A stretch of 64,000 nucleotides of DNA from Agrobacterium vaccinii (GTDB lineage: Bacteria > Pseudomonadota > Alphaproteobacteria > Rhizobiales > Rhizobiaceae), in NCBI RefSeq assembly GCF_021310995.1, contig NZ_CP054150.1:248001-312000 (forward strand), in the 5' to 3' direction. Under the pieces are notes generated by a model. It was not told the DNA's origin. It ran no database searches and saw only the letters and a program-made list of their open reading frames with translations. The position numbers and the translations under genes were made by a program. Below are positions 35,637 through 44,556 of the stretch, in pieces (positions within the stretch are counted from its first letter, which is position 1; every line of letters starts with the position of its first letter).

Positions 35637-35639
35637 TAG
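34858..35639 (+). CDS. IS5 family transposase in two frames (orfA/orfB)
   Basis: OrfA starts at TTG 34858 with AGGAGG upstream (MARGDLTDIEWRIIEGLLP) and carries the first DDE aspartate in MIDSTTVRGH. After AKGG the product continues in the -1 frame as GTYQEAFGRSRGGFTTKIHA, through the second aspartate in LADKGYDGDFLRE and the glutamate of RNRIERMFNRLK, to the end LPYFVNRP. The switch falls at AAAGGGGG (35185-35192), a plausible slippery run; IS427-like elements are known to use -1 frameshifting, but a one base loss cannot be excluded. The TAG stop (35637-35639) lies outside the element and uses the target TA. Confidence 0.8.
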
Positions 35640-35891
35640 TAACCCCGTTTCTGAAGAGCTTTTCGCTTCACCGACCTTTCCAATGAGTTCACCTACGTTG
35701 CTAAGCACTGGGTTATCATCGCTTTAGCATGACGAAGCGCAGCATATTGCAATGATATATTGAGGAAATTCAACATCGCGTCGCACGTCGATTTTTTGCG
35801 TGTCAATACGAAATTTTAACTTTCTTCACTTTTCCGGAACAAAAGGCGTAGGCCTGACGTTGGTATTCCAAATAGAAAAAAGGAATTACCG

Positions 35892-36215
35892 ATGTCTATT
35901 CTGGTAAAACTCGTTTCTGTCGTTGCAGTGAGCATTGGTTTCTCGACAGTTACTACAATACCTGCTCACGCCCTCAGCATCATCTCTCCTGCCTATGAAG
36001 GCCAGGCAGAAGCCCAAGGCTCCACCTATGGCAACGCGCCCGTTGCCTTTACAGGCGGTGTTGCGCAGAGCGCCAATTCCAGCGGTTTGTCTCTGTCTGC
36101 CCAGGAAATCAAGCATGTTACGTGGTGTGCGAAGACATATACATCTTACCACGCAACTGATAACAGCTATCAGACCAAGCAGGGTTCGCGCACGGAGTGC
36201 CGCTCACCATACTGA
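35892..36215 (+). CDS. BA14K-like secreted small protein
   Basis: A 107 residue protein with a signal peptide (MSILVKLVSVVAVSIGFSTV, cleavage probably after AHA). The C-terminal block VTWCAKTYTSYHATDNSYQT followed by GSRTEC matches the BA14K pattern: two cysteines around a Y-x-S-Y-x-x-x-D/N-x-x-Y core. The Brucella founder is an immunoreactive lectin-like surface protein, and rhizobial genomes carry many copies. AAAGGAATTACC precedes the ATG. It lies just beyond the island end and is convergent with the glycosyltransferase gene. Confidence 0.8.
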   Translation: MSILVKLVSVVAVSIGFSTVTTIPAHALSIISPAYEGQAEAQGSTYGNAPVAFTGGVAQSANSSGLSLSAQEIKHVTWCAKTYTSYHATDNSYQTKQGSRTECRSPY

Positions 36216-36278
36216 GTGAAACGAAAATTGCGTTTCCAGTTATACTTTAAAAAAACTATATTTTAATTAGAAATTTAC

Positions 36279-38216
36279 TTAGTTATTCTTGGCGGTCGGC
36301 TTGTGCGGCGTCTTGTTCCAGACAAATGGCTTATATCGTAATTTGTAGACTGCTCTCCATGCCGCGACTGATAGAAGAAGCCAATAAACCGGCGTCGCAA
36401 TCCACCGTCGTCCCACCATGCCCCGCTCGTGTGCGATCATTGCGCGCGTGCCCATTAGCAGAAAAATCGCGTAACTTGCCGCCATGTTGAGCAGATCGAC
36501 TCCCGCTAGCGCGAGCTCGGCGTGAGATAGCGCGCTTGGCCCCTCTAGAAGAAGAGTCTTGCTGACCATCAACAGGTAGATGATGAAAATTGGATGTGTC
36601 AGCGAAGAGAGTAGCATACCGCCGATCAATAGGTGGAACACCGCATAGGCTTTCCAGCCCATCTCTTCGCCAACGCGTAAGGGCGACCGCATCATCACCA
36701 GCCAGCTTTGAAGCCAGCCCTTGAACCAGCGGCTGCGTTGCGCCAACCACACTGAAAGATCGGTCGGTGCATCCTCCAGCGTCTGGTAGCTGATGACATC
36801 TGAATAATAGCCCAACCGGTAGAGCCGCATGCCTAGATCGGCATCCTCGGTGACGTTGTAAGGGTCCCATGCCCCGACCTCACGGAGGATCGATGCGCGA
36901 AAATGGTTGGACGTGCCACCCAGTGGCAGAGGCATTTTCATACGCGCCAGCATCGGCAGCATGCGCCTGAACAGGGCGGAATATTCCAGCGAGAAGGATG
37001 AAGTCATCCACGAGACATGCGCATTGCTGATGATCAACGGTGCCTGCAGGCAGGCCAGCTTGTCGCACCCATCGCGAAAACGCGCATAGGCTTCGCGCAA
37101 TTGCTTGGGGTGCGGGCGGTCTTCGGCATCGTAGATGGCGATGAACTCGCCCCTTGCTCCGGCAAGAGCGTAGTTCAGAGCCTTCGGCTTGGTCCGTGGC
37201 AATGAGGGAGGGACGGTGACGATTTCGAATTGAGGACCGGGCCGCAAGCGCTCTATCGCCGCGATGGTAGAGGCATCGTCCGCCTCGCAGACCAGCTTGA
37301 TATCGAGCCTGGATTTCGGCCAGTCGAGCCGGTTCAGCGCCGTGACAAGTTGCTCGACCACGGCTTCCTCGCGGTAGAGCGCCACCAGTATCGTATAGAC
37401 GGGCAGGGGGCCGTCTGGCGATTGCTCCACCAGCTTCAACGTTCGTCGGTCCGGCTTTGCGCGCAGCGGTACCAGCCGGAACAGAATAGCCGCCATGTAA
37501 AGTGCTGCCGTCAGAATATGCAGCAGCTGAAAAGTCATATCAGGCGAAATCAGGATCAGGCACGCCAGCAGCGTTGCGCCGACACCCAGCAGAAATCCCT
37601 GTTTTCCATGTAGCGTGATCCGTGCCGAATAATGAGGTTTGGCATCGAACAGGGCGTTGACCGTCTGGCGTGTGCGGCGATCTTCGCCCACCTCCCAAAC
37701 TGCTTTTCGCAGCGCCGTTGGTGTCGTCACGACGAGGTTCCTGCCGAAGTCGGGTGACGTCTCCAGCGCCTGTTTTAGCCGCTCGATGCTGCCCACGTCC
37801 GGCACCATCGCGATGTAAGGCGCTGCGTCTTTGGGAGACAGGCGTACCATCCGCGTGTCCAGAAGCTGCACGTCCAGCGATGGCGTGTCCACCACCAGAC
37901 CACTGTCCAGCTCGGCCAGGAACGGCAGCCGCAAAAAGCGCGCAAAAGCGCCGAAATAGGCGTCTTCCGTCACCGTTCCGCTCTGCAACAACTCCGCCTC
38001 GAAGGTGGAACCGTTGCGAAGGGCGCGAGCGGTGAAGTCTTCTATATAGGGCTTGCCCAACCCCAGTGCTTTGAGAAATGTAGCCGCGTCGCTGTCTTGC
38101 GACGGCCCGTCCAAAAAAGGAATGAGCTCGCCCTCGAGCCTGTCGAGCGCGACAATTTCACCCTTCACAAGCATCGCTTTTTGCGATTCTTGTGTATACT
38201 CGTCAAAACGCAACAT
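36279..38216 (-). CDS. Membrane glycosyltransferase, family GT2 (cellulose synthase-like fold)
   Basis: A 645 residue processive-type GT2 enzyme. Residues 1-190 form a soluble domain resembling the N-terminal domain of type II secretion ATPases (MshEN like); two membrane helices follow near 205-245, then the catalytic domain with VCEADDAST, the DxD-like YDAEDRPHP, the acceptor base ED in VTEDADLGMRLYRLGY and the QxxRW motif QRSRWFKGW; C-terminal helices complete it. It should polymerise or transfer a sugar at the inner membrane for a surface polysaccharide; the sugar is unknown. It is divergent from a periplasmic binding protein gene. Confidence 0.85.
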   Translation of the reverse strand: MLRFDEYTQESQKAMLVKGEIVALDRLEGELIPFLDGPSQDSDAATFLKALGLGKPYIEDFTARALRNGSTFEAELLQSGTVTEDAYFGAFARFLRLPFLAELDSGLVVDTPSLDVQLLDTRMVRLSPKDAAPYIAMVPDVGSIERLKQALETSPDFGRNLVVTTPTALRKAVWEVGEDRRTRQTVNALFDAKPHYSARITLHGKQGFLLGVGATLLACLILISPDMTFQLLHILTAALYMAAILFRLVPLRAKPDRRTLKLVEQSPDGPLPVYTILVALYREEAVVEQLVTALNRLDWPKSRLDIKLVCEADDASTIAAIERLRPGPQFEIVTVPPSLPRTKPKALNYALAGARGEFIAIYDAEDRPHPKQLREAYARFRDGCDKLACLQAPLIISNAHVSWMTSSFSLEYSALFRRMLPMLARMKMPLPLGGTSNHFRASILREVGAWDPYNVTEDADLGMRLYRLGYYSDVISYQTLEDAPTDLSVWLAQRSRWFKGWLQSWLVMMRSPLRVGEEMGWKAYAVFHLLIGGMLLSSLTHPIFIIYLLMVSKTLLLEGPSALSHAELALAGVDLLNMAASYAIFLLMGTRAMIAHERGMVGRRWIATPVYWLLLSVAAWRAVYKLRYKPFVWNKTPHKPTAKNN

Positions 38217-38272
38217 ACGCTACCCGCCACCGTTGAGGTGGAGCCCCTAAATTCCCCAGCCGGATCATATGC

Positions 38273-39151
38273 ATGCGCTCTTTGGTTGCAACCTTGAAAA
38301 TTACGGGGATTTTGGTTTCCGCCATCACCGCGTCGTTGTTTATTGGCCCGAACTCTGCCGTTGCAGATGGGCTGGTGGAAAATGGACGCCTGCCGGTGCT
38401 GTTCGATACGCAGGAGCGTCTACCCGGCGCCGACCTCTCGACCATTCCGCGCGTTCGTTTCCTGATGTCGGTGGATTTTCCACCTTTCAACTTCACCGAT
38501 CAGGATGGGCGTCTGGTCGGCTTCCACGTCGATCTGGCACGGGAGATTTGCGCGCAGCTGAAAATCGAAAACAAATGCCAGGTGCAGGCTTTGCCGTTCG
38601 ATGAGCTTGAGGCGGCTGTCGAAATGGGCGAGGGCGAGGCTGTCATGTCCGGCATCGCCTCCAGCGCTGATCTGCGAAAAAGTTTCAGTTTTACGCGCCC
38701 CTATACGCTTCTGCCTGCCCGTTTTGCGGTGAATAAGGCGACGAAACTCGATGGGCAGTCAGCCACTGCGCTATCTGGCAAAAAGGTCGGCGTTGTCACC
38801 AATTCGCGTCATGAGGCCATGCTCAAGGCATTTTTCCCGGCGGTTCTGATCAATGGTTTCGATGGTTACGAGCCAATGTATGAGGCGCTGAAATCCGGCA
38901 AGATAGATGCTGTCTTTGCCGATGGCCTGCGCCTGCCCTTTTGGGTATCGGGCACGGCGTCCAGTGGCTGCTGCGCCATGTTCGACGGCCCCTATATGTC
39001 GGACCGGTTTCTGGGTGAGGGGCTGTCCATCATGACCGTCGATCCTGAAAACAAGCTGGTTCCCGCCTTTGATCAAGCGCTGGCCGCTCTGTCGCGCAAC
39101 GGCCGTCTGGAAGAAATCTACCGCAGGTATTTCCCCTACGGAATGTTTTAA
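38273..39151 (+). CDS. Amino acid ABC-type periplasmic substrate-binding protein (orphan)
   Basis: A 292 residue SBP_bac_3 family protein. A signal peptide is visible (hydrophobic stretch TGILVSAITASLFI, cleavage probably near AVADG). The family core is VRFLMSVDFPPFNFTDQDGR with VGFHVDLAREI, and RPYTLLPARFAV later. It has no transporter genes beside it, so it may work with a distant permease or as a sensor. It contains a CC pair (SSGCCAMF) near residue 228 that could form a disulfide. It is divergent from the GT2 gene with 56 bases between starts and convergent with the S24 regulator, 6 bases apart. Confidence 0.85.
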   Translation: MRSLVATLKITGILVSAITASLFIGPNSAVADGLVENGRLPVLFDTQERLPGADLSTIPRVRFLMSVDFPPFNFTDQDGRLVGFHVDLAREICAQLKIENKCQVQALPFDELEAAVEMGEGEAVMSGIASSADLRKSFSFTRPYTLLPARFAVNKATKLDGQSATALSGKKVGVVTNSRHEAMLKAFFPAVLINGFDGYEPMYEALKSGKIDAVFADGLRLPFWVSGTASSGCCAMFDGPYMSDRFLGEGLSIMTVDPENKLVPAFDQALAALSRNGRLEEIYRRYFPYGMF

Positions 39152-39157
39152 CGCTAA

Positions 39158-39823
39158 TTATTGGCTGGCCCAGATGATACGCGCCATCCACTCCACATCC
39201 GCTAGATCGAAGCTGCGATTGGGATGCTCGGGGTTGAGCGAAAAAAGCTCGATGGTTTTGGCGGTCTGGCGGGCCAGCACCTTTGCCATGACTTCGCCAT
39301 CCCGGCTTTTGACGACGACGCGGTCGCCCCGACGCACCTGCGCGCCCGGCTCCACGATCAGCACGTCGCCGTCGCGGTAGAGCGGCATCATGCTTTCGCC
39401 CTGCACTTCCAGTGCATAAACGCCGACCTTGTTGGCGGGGGAAGCGGGGAAATCCACGACATCCCAGCCTTGGCCAGCGGGGAAACCACCATCATCGAAG
39501 AAACCACCGGAACCGGCCTGCGCAAAGCCCAGCAACGGAATGGCGCCCGGCTGCGGCGGAAAATTGCTTTCGGGCAGCGTATTTCTGTCCGCATGGTTCA
39601 GCACATAGCCGAAAAACTGGTCGACTGTCGCCCCGGTCGCCTCCAGCACCTTGGACACGGACTCGGTGGAAGGCCAGCGCTGGCGTCCATCCGGCCCCAG
39701 CCGCTTGGATTTGTTGAACGAAGTCGGGTCCAGCCCCGCTTTCCGCGCCAGCCCGGAAGGGGTCAACTGGTTACGGTCCGCAAGCGTATCGATCGCACTC
39801 CAGATATTATCGTGTGACAGCAT
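39158..39823 (-). CDS. XRE/S24 (CI/LexA-like) transcriptional regulator
   Basis: A 221 residue protein with an N-terminal helix-turn-helix (LTPSGLARKAGLDPTSFNKS) and a C-terminal S24 peptidase-like domain: the serine in VQGESMMPLYRDGD near residue 137 and the lysine in GEVMAKVLARQ near 180 form the usual catalytic dyad. Such proteins bind DNA and may self-cleave after DNA damage, or simply dimerise through the domain. Rhizobial genomes carry this as a housekeeping gene, and no prophage genes surround it here. Both catalytic residues are present, so cleavage is possible. Confidence 0.88.
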   Translation of the reverse strand: MLSHDNIWSAIDTLADRNQLTPSGLARKAGLDPTSFNKSKRLGPDGRQRWPSTESVSKVLEATGATVDQFFGYVLNHADRNTLPESNFPPQPGAIPLLGFAQAGSGGFFDDGGFPAGQGWDVVDFPASPANKVGVYALEVQGESMMPLYRDGDVLIVEPGAQVRRGDRVVVKSRDGEVMAKVLARQTAKTIELFSLNPEHPNRSFDLADVEWMARIIWASQ

Positions 39824-39937
39824 GGTTCAACGGTCCGGATGGAGCGGCGTCGTCACGCGGCTCGCTTCAGTATCTGGCGAAATTTAACCAAAGACGCTCG
39901 AAGAGTAAAGTCGTAAAAGGAATAAAATCCTTAATGA

Positions 39938-40588
39938 TCAGGCCACCAGTGTCGACATATTGATCTTGGAAAGCTGGATCACGGCCTGCGTGCGGCTGTC
40001 CACCTTCAGTTTCAGCAAGATGGCAGAGACATGCGCCTTGATCGTGGCTTCGGAAACGCCGAGTTCATAGGCGATCTGCTTGTTCAGCAACCCTTCGCCC
40101 AGCATGCCCAGAACCCTGCTTTGCTGCGGCGTCAGCGTGCGCAAGCGGTGTATGAGGTCGGCCATGTCAGGGTCCTGCTCGTGGCCTGACTGACAGGATG
40201 CGGGTATCCAGACGTCGCCCTCCAGCACGGCACGAATACCGGCGCGCATGTCTTCGATGCCCGAGGATTTGGAAATGAAGCCGGACGCGCCAAGCTCGAT
40301 GGCACGGCGCATGGTGGCAGGGTCGTCGGTGGCCGAGACGATGACGATGGGCAGGCTGAAAAACTCCGCCCGCAGCGCCATCAACCCCGAAAACCCGCTG
40401 ACGCCTGGCATGGCGAGGTCCAGCAGCATCAGATCGGCATCGGGCTGCTGCCCTGCGGCGGCCTTCGCCGCTTCGAAATCGCCCGCTTCGATGATGGCGT
40501 TGTCGCCTTCCAGCCCCGTCACCGCCTGGCGAAGCGCGCCGCGAAACAGGGGATGATCATCTGCAATGATAATGGTGAGTTGTGACAT
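39938..40588 (-). CDS. LuxR/NarL family response regulator, orphan
   Basis: A 216 residue two-domain regulator. The receiver has IIADDHPLFRGAL, the phospho-acceptor aspartate in LMLLDLAMPG near residue 58, and the lysine in FISKSSG near 107. The C-terminal GerE domain is LTPQQSRVLGMLGEGLLNKQ with the recognition helix EATIKAHVSAIL. No kinase gene is adjacent, so its partner is encoded elsewhere. The ATG at 40588 starts MSQLTIIIADDH. The 236 bases upstream, before the DUF952 gene, show no feature I can name. Confidence 0.9.
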   Translation of the reverse strand: MSQLTIIIADDHPLFRGALRQAVTGLEGDNAIIEAGDFEAAKAAAGQQPDADLMLLDLAMPGVSGFSGLMALRAEFFSLPIVIVSATDDPATMRRAIELGASGFISKSSGIEDMRAGIRAVLEGDVWIPASCQSGHEQDPDMADLIHRLRTLTPQQSRVLGMLGEGLLNKQIAYELGVSEATIKAHVSAILLKLKVDSRTQAVIQLSKINMSTLVA

Positions 40589-40824
40589 GCAGCGCCCCCT
40601 CCCAAAGGCATTTCATGTGCGTCCCATATTTGGCGCAGAACAGTTGGCCGTCAAGCGACCGCAATCCAAATCTAAATCAAGAATTGCGTGAAATGCGGCT
40701 GCAACACAAGCGCTAGATTGCATGCAGCACCCCTCAGGTGCCATCTACACGCAAAATTCTGTGTGAAGCGGTGGACAAGGACCCGCATTTGCGGCAAACC
40801 GCCCGCATATGAAGGAGACGCCGC

Positions 40825-41190
40825 ATGAGTGAAACGCCCCCGATTATCAATCAGGTCATTTACAAGATCGTGCCGACAGGCCTTTGGCGGGACGCGAAGG
40901 AAGCGGGTGTTTTCAACGGCGCGGCCATAGACCTCGAGGATGGTTATATCCATTTCTCCACCGCAGCCCAGGTCAAGGAAACCGCGCTCAAGCACTTCGC
41001 CGGTCAGGACGATCTTCTGCTGGTCGCCGTCGATGGTGGCGTGCTGGGTGACAAGCTGGTGTTCGAAACCTCACGCGGTGGAGATCAGTTCCCCCATCTT
41101 TACGCGCCTCTGCCCTTGAACGCGGTCCTTTGGGAAACACCGCTGACACTTGATGATGATGGTGCCCACCAGTTTCCGGAGATTGCATGA
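40825..41190 (+). CDS. DUF952 domain protein
   Basis: A 121 residue DUF952 protein; typical blocks are IYKIVPTGLWRDAK, DGYIHFSTAAQV and FPHLYAPLPLNAV. The fold resembles ADP-ribosyltransferase-related proteins in some family descriptions but no activity is established. AAGGAGACGCC precedes the ATG. It overlaps pyrD by 4 bases, a placement common in rhizobia, so the two genes are translationally coupled. Confidence 0.9.
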   Translation: MSETPPIINQVIYKIVPTGLWRDAKEAGVFNGAAIDLEDGYIHFSTAAQVKETALKHFAGQDDLLLVAVDGGVLGDKLVFETSRGGDQFPHLYAPLPLNAVLWETPLTLDDDGAHQFPEIA

Positions 41191-42278
41191 TGAGCGGAAT
41201 TTTTTCCTCAATCGGTCGGCGCGGCCTGTTTCTCATAGACCCGGAAGTGGCCCACGGCATGTCGATCACGGCGCTGCGCTCCGGCTTCATCCCCACCTGC
41301 ATGGTGCCGCACGATCCCCGCCTGCAACAGACGGTCGCTGGCCTCGTCTTTCCCAACCCACTTGGCATGGCGGCGGGCTATGACAAGAACGCGGAAGTGC
41401 CTGGCCCATTGCTGAAACTCGGCTTCGGCTTCACAGAAATCGGCACGGTCACGCCGCGCCCGCAATCGGGCAATCCGAAACCCCGCATCTTCCGCCTCGT
41501 GGAAAACGACGCCGTCATCAACCGTCTCGGCTTCAATAATGAAGGCCATGCGGCAGCCCTTGCCCGCCTGATCGCCGCTGGCCTGCGCGGCCTTGTTGGC
41601 GTCAATATTGGTGCCAACAAGGATAGCGAAGACCGCATTTCTGACTACGTGAAGGGCATCGAGACCTTCGCCTCTGTCGCCTCCTATTTCACGGCCAACA
41701 TCTCCTCGCCCAACACGCCGGGCCTGCGCGATTTGCAGGCGCGCGAAAGCCTGTCTGCCCTGTTGAAAGCCGTGCTGGAAAAGCGCGATGCCGAGGCGGC
41801 AAAGCTCAATCGCCCGCTTCCAGTCTTCCTCAAGATCGCACCCGATCTGACCGAGGAAGGGCTTGATGATATCGCCGCTGAAGTGCTGGCGCATAATCTC
41901 GATGGTCTGATCGTCTCCAATACCACGCTGTCGCGCGATGGCCTTCGACCCGGCCCCAACAATCATGAAACGGGTGGTCTGTCCGGCAAACCACTCTTCG
42001 ATCTCTCCACCACCGTGCTCGCCAAAATGCGCAAACGCGTCGGCCCTGATCTCCCCATCATTGGGGTCGGTGGCGTGTCATCGGCGGAAACCGCGCTCGA
42101 AAAAATCCGCGCCGGTGCCGATCTTGTGCAGCTCTATTCCTGCATGGTCTATGAGGGGCCGGCTCTACCGGGCCGCATCGTGCGCGGGCTTTCCACCTTG
42201 GTGGAGCGCGAGCGGGTTGGGAATGTCAGGGAGTTGCGTGATAGCGCTGTGGACCGCTGGGCCGAGCGGACGATTTAG
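41187..42278 (+). CDS. pyrD: Quinone-dependent dihydroorotate dehydrogenase
   Basis: A 363 residue class 2 enzyme. The N-terminal helix that inserts in the membrane (SSIGRRGLFLIDPEVAH) is present; FMN and substrate blocks include GMAAGYDKNAEV, RLGFNNEG, the catalytic serine region NISSPNTPGLR, and the phosphate-binding IIGVGGVSSAE. It oxidises dihydroorotate to orotate in pyrimidine synthesis and passes electrons to quinone. Two ATG codons lie at the start; the first gives the 4 base overlap with the DUF952 gene. A composite palindromic repeat follows. Confidence 0.95.
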   Translation: MMSGIFSSIGRRGLFLIDPEVAHGMSITALRSGFIPTCMVPHDPRLQQTVAGLVFPNPLGMAAGYDKNAEVPGPLLKLGFGFTEIGTVTPRPQSGNPKPRIFRLVENDAVINRLGFNNEGHAAALARLIAAGLRGLVGVNIGANKDSEDRISDYVKGIETFASVASYFTANISSPNTPGLRDLQARESLSALLKAVLEKRDAEAAKLNRPLPVFLKIAPDLTEEGLDDIAAEVLAHNLDGLIVSNTTLSRDGLRPGPNNHETGGLSGKPLFDLSTTVLAKMRKRVGPDLPIIGVGGVSSAETALEKIRAGADLVQLYSCMVYEGPALPGRIVRGLSTLVERERVGNVRELRDSAVDRWAERTI

Positions 42279-42311
42279 TGATCTTACGTCGTGTATGCCT
42301 TGAGCGAGCGA

Positions 42312-42489
42312 ACCCCTCACTTGCGATTTCTAACACTTAAGCGAGCTTAAGATGTTGAAATCGCTTTCTCTCCCACAAGGGGAGAGATAAGATTGCCGCG
42401 CCGCCGCGGGTTACCTCTCCCCTTGTGGGAGAGGAAGAAAAATCATGATCTTAGCGTCAGCTAAGTCATAGATTTTTCAGGTGAGGGGT
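42312..42489. repeat. Composite nested palindromic element after pyrD
   Basis: Outer arms ACCCCTCAC (42312-42320) and GTGAGGGGT (42481-42489) enclose two more inverted repeats: 42323-42341 with 42346-42364 (15 of 19 complementary), and 42368-42386 with 42415-42433 (19 of 19, core CTCCCACAAGGGGAG). The third unit is related in sequence to the hairpin at 58352. The element sits between convergent pyrD and CAP genes and may end both transcripts. Confidence 0.85.
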
Positions 42490-42516
42490 GCCTTCACGGG
42501 CGCAGGTTCAACCCCA

Positions 42517-43014
42517 TCACCGACACAGCACCATTGCCCAATAAGGCCGGTTCTTCGCCGCCGCATCATAAGCAACCGCCACACCGAGCCCGCCATAATT
42601 GCCCAGCATATTCTCCAGATGGTGCGGAGAGCTAATCCACGCCTTCACCACGCGCTCGACCGTATCCTGCCCAGCCGCAACATTTTCAGCCGCAGGCAAC
42701 GGTACGCCGCCGTCCTTCATGCGAATGAGAAAACTGTCCGTAAGGCCGATGAGATGCGCCATTTTCTGCGCTTTCACCATGCGGTTGGCCTGATAGGCGG
42801 CGGCCTGCTGCGCCGCGCTGTTGGCGGACAGCGTGGGTAACCCCTTCGAGCGGCGAAGCTCGTTGACCATAGGCAAGGCCGCAGCTGTCTCATCGCGCGT
42901 GCCGGAGGCCACGCCCTTGTTGGTGGGCGTGGAAACGCAGGCGGACAGTGCAGCACCAGCGGAAACCAGCACGAAGCCGCGCCGGGAAAACGTAAGCAGG
43001 GAATGTTGGGTCAT
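42517..43014 (-). CDS. CAP (SCP-like) domain lipoprotein
   Basis: A 165 residue protein with a lipoprotein signal: SRRGFVLVSAGAALSAC, the lipobox cysteine at about residue 26. The CAP domain shows MVNELRRSKGLPTL, a histidine in MAHLIG, the central ENVAAGQ, and VKAWISSPHHLENML near the end. Bacterial CAP proteins are extracytoplasmic and of mostly unknown function. The stop codon and the following small membrane protein gene (upstream on this strand) are separated by one base, so the two are cotranscribed. Confidence 0.9.
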   Translation of the reverse strand: MTQHSLLTFSRRGFVLVSAGAALSACVSTPTNKGVASGTRDETAAALPMVNELRRSKGLPTLSANSAAQQAAAYQANRMVKAQKMAHLIGLTDSFLIRMKDGGVPLPAAENVAAGQDTVERVVKAWISSPHHLENMLGNYGGLGVAVAYDAAAKNRPYWAMVLCR

Positions 43015-43015
43015 A

Positions 43016-43282
43016 TCAGCGGCGGAAGCTCAAAAGGCGCAGGATGATGAAAACGGGGACGACGATTACGGCACCCGCCAGCAGATAGTCGCCAATGCTG
43101 CCCAGAGCACGGAAGCCGCTATGCCAGAGGTCGAGCACGAAATTTCTGACGCCATAGATGATGTTCCATGGTGTCAGGCCGAAGACAGCCATGACGAAGC
43201 CGACGATCAGCGATACGACCAGCAACTTTATGATCGTGCGCGCTACGCTGTCACCCAGCACCTTATCCACCTCACCGGCCAT
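43016..43282 (-). CDS. DUF6460 family small membrane protein
   Basis: An 88 residue protein with two hydrophobic helices (TIIKLLVVSLIVGFVMAVFG and LLAGAVIVVPVFIILRLL). It resembles the alphaproteobacterial DUF6460 family. I place the start at ATG 43282, with GGAGA nine bases upstream; a TTG two codons earlier is possible. It is the first gene of a two-gene unit with the CAP lipoprotein. Function unknown. Confidence 0.8.
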   Translation of the reverse strand: MAGEVDKVLGDSVARTIIKLLVVSLIVGFVMAVFGLTPWNIIYGVRNFVLDLWHSGFRALGSIGDYLLAGAVIVVPVFIILRLLSFRR

Positions 43283-43440
43283 CTGCAAAATCTCCTAATT
43301 CAGCCAAGACATAGAAAGCATGGTGCCTCTATGCAAGCGTCGGCGCATTATCAGCGCCATATTGGCCGCTGCCATGAAATAGGACTTGAGTTTTTTTATG
43401 GCCTGATGAAAGACAGCCCACCTCTTTCAGGAAAGCGTGC

Positions 43441-44385
43441 ATGGCCCCACACCAGTTTTCGTCCGGCGATGCCATCGCAGACCGGCGCGCAGATTACGCC
43501 CGCATGCTGGCGGAAAGCGCAGATCACGCCGCCGCTGCCGAACTGATGGAGCAGGCGCTGGAACTGACCCCATCATGGGCCGCAGGCTGGGTCCAGCTGG
43601 GAGATTATTGCGACAAGGCTGGGCAAAGGGAAAAGGCAATTACGGCCTACGAGACAGTCGATCGGCTGGACCCCGAAGGTATCTTCGCAGCCCCGCTCAA
43701 ACTCGCCGTACTCGGTGCCGCCGCAACACCGGAGCAACCGCCAAGCGCTTATGTCGAAGGCCTGTTCGATGATTACGCCGACCGTTTCGAAACCTCGCTG
43801 GTGGAAAAGTTGGAATACAGCGTCCCACAGAAACTGGCAGCGTTGATCGAAACGGCAAGACCAGGTGGCGGCCAATTCAATTGCACTGTCGATATCGGTT
43901 GCGGCACCGGCCTGCTGGGTCTCGAAATCCACGGCTGGACGCAACGCCTCGAAGGCTTCGACATCTCCACCAACATGCTGGCCAAGGCCGAAGAAAAGGG
44001 CATCTACAACCATCTGGCGCAAGCCGATCTTTCGCTGGCGGCAGAAACATCCGGCCTCTTTACCGATGACCTTCCCCATCGCCGCGCCGATCTGGTCGCC
44101 GCCGCCGATGTGATGATGTATCTCGGCAGTCTGGAAACCGTCATGCCGCTGGTCCTGGCGCTGCTGGCAGCTGGAGGTACCTTCGCTTTTTCGGTGGAAG
44201 ATGCAGGGAGCGAGGAGGGCTTTGTCCTCCAGCCGTCCCTGCGGTATGCCCATTCGGAAGCCTATGTCCGAGCTCTCCTGGAGGCCTCCGGCCTGCAAAC
44301 AATGCAAACCCGCAAAACCACCATTCGCAAGGACGCCGGAAAACCTCTCGCTGGCATTCTGTTTCTTGCCAGAAAACCCACCTGA
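43441..44385 (+). CDS. TPR-containing SAM-dependent methyltransferase
   Basis: A 314 residue protein. The first 85 residues are helical and look like two TPR units (ADHAAAAELMEQALELTPSW; AGQREKAITAYETVDRLDPE); the rest is a class I methyltransferase with VDIGCGTGLLG near residue 145, LEGFDISTNML and the later ADVMMYLGSLE. The fusion suggests the TPR part recruits a protein substrate, which is not identifiable. AGGAAAG precedes the ATG. It stands alone between DUF6460 (divergent) and YitT. Confidence 0.85.
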   Translation: MAPHQFSSGDAIADRRADYARMLAESADHAAAAELMEQALELTPSWAAGWVQLGDYCDKAGQREKAITAYETVDRLDPEGIFAAPLKLAVLGAAATPEQPPSAYVEGLFDDYADRFETSLVEKLEYSVPQKLAALIETARPGGGQFNCTVDIGCGTGLLGLEIHGWTQRLEGFDISTNMLAKAEEKGIYNHLAQADLSLAAETSGLFTDDLPHRRADLVAAADVMMYLGSLETVMPLVLALLAAGGTFAFSVEDAGSEEGFVLQPSLRYAHSEAYVRALLEASGLQTMQTRKTTIRKDAGKPLAGILFLARKPT

Positions 44386-44556
44386 TCTTTTCGTTTCTTG
44401 CCTTTTTATCGATAGGTCAGCCTTGCTTACATATCGATGTTGAAACGCCGCCTCTTGCAGTGCAAAATAGACCCCGTTGAGCTGGCCCAATCGCAAGAAT
44501 GACGATGCGGCGATGCCCTCTCATAAAACTGGCAGTTCCATTTCGGGGTAGCGCGC

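Noticed and set aside
33046..36000. A second copy of the tRNA-Gly 3' end as right attachment site
   Set aside because: Searched by eye; no match longer than a few bases was found.
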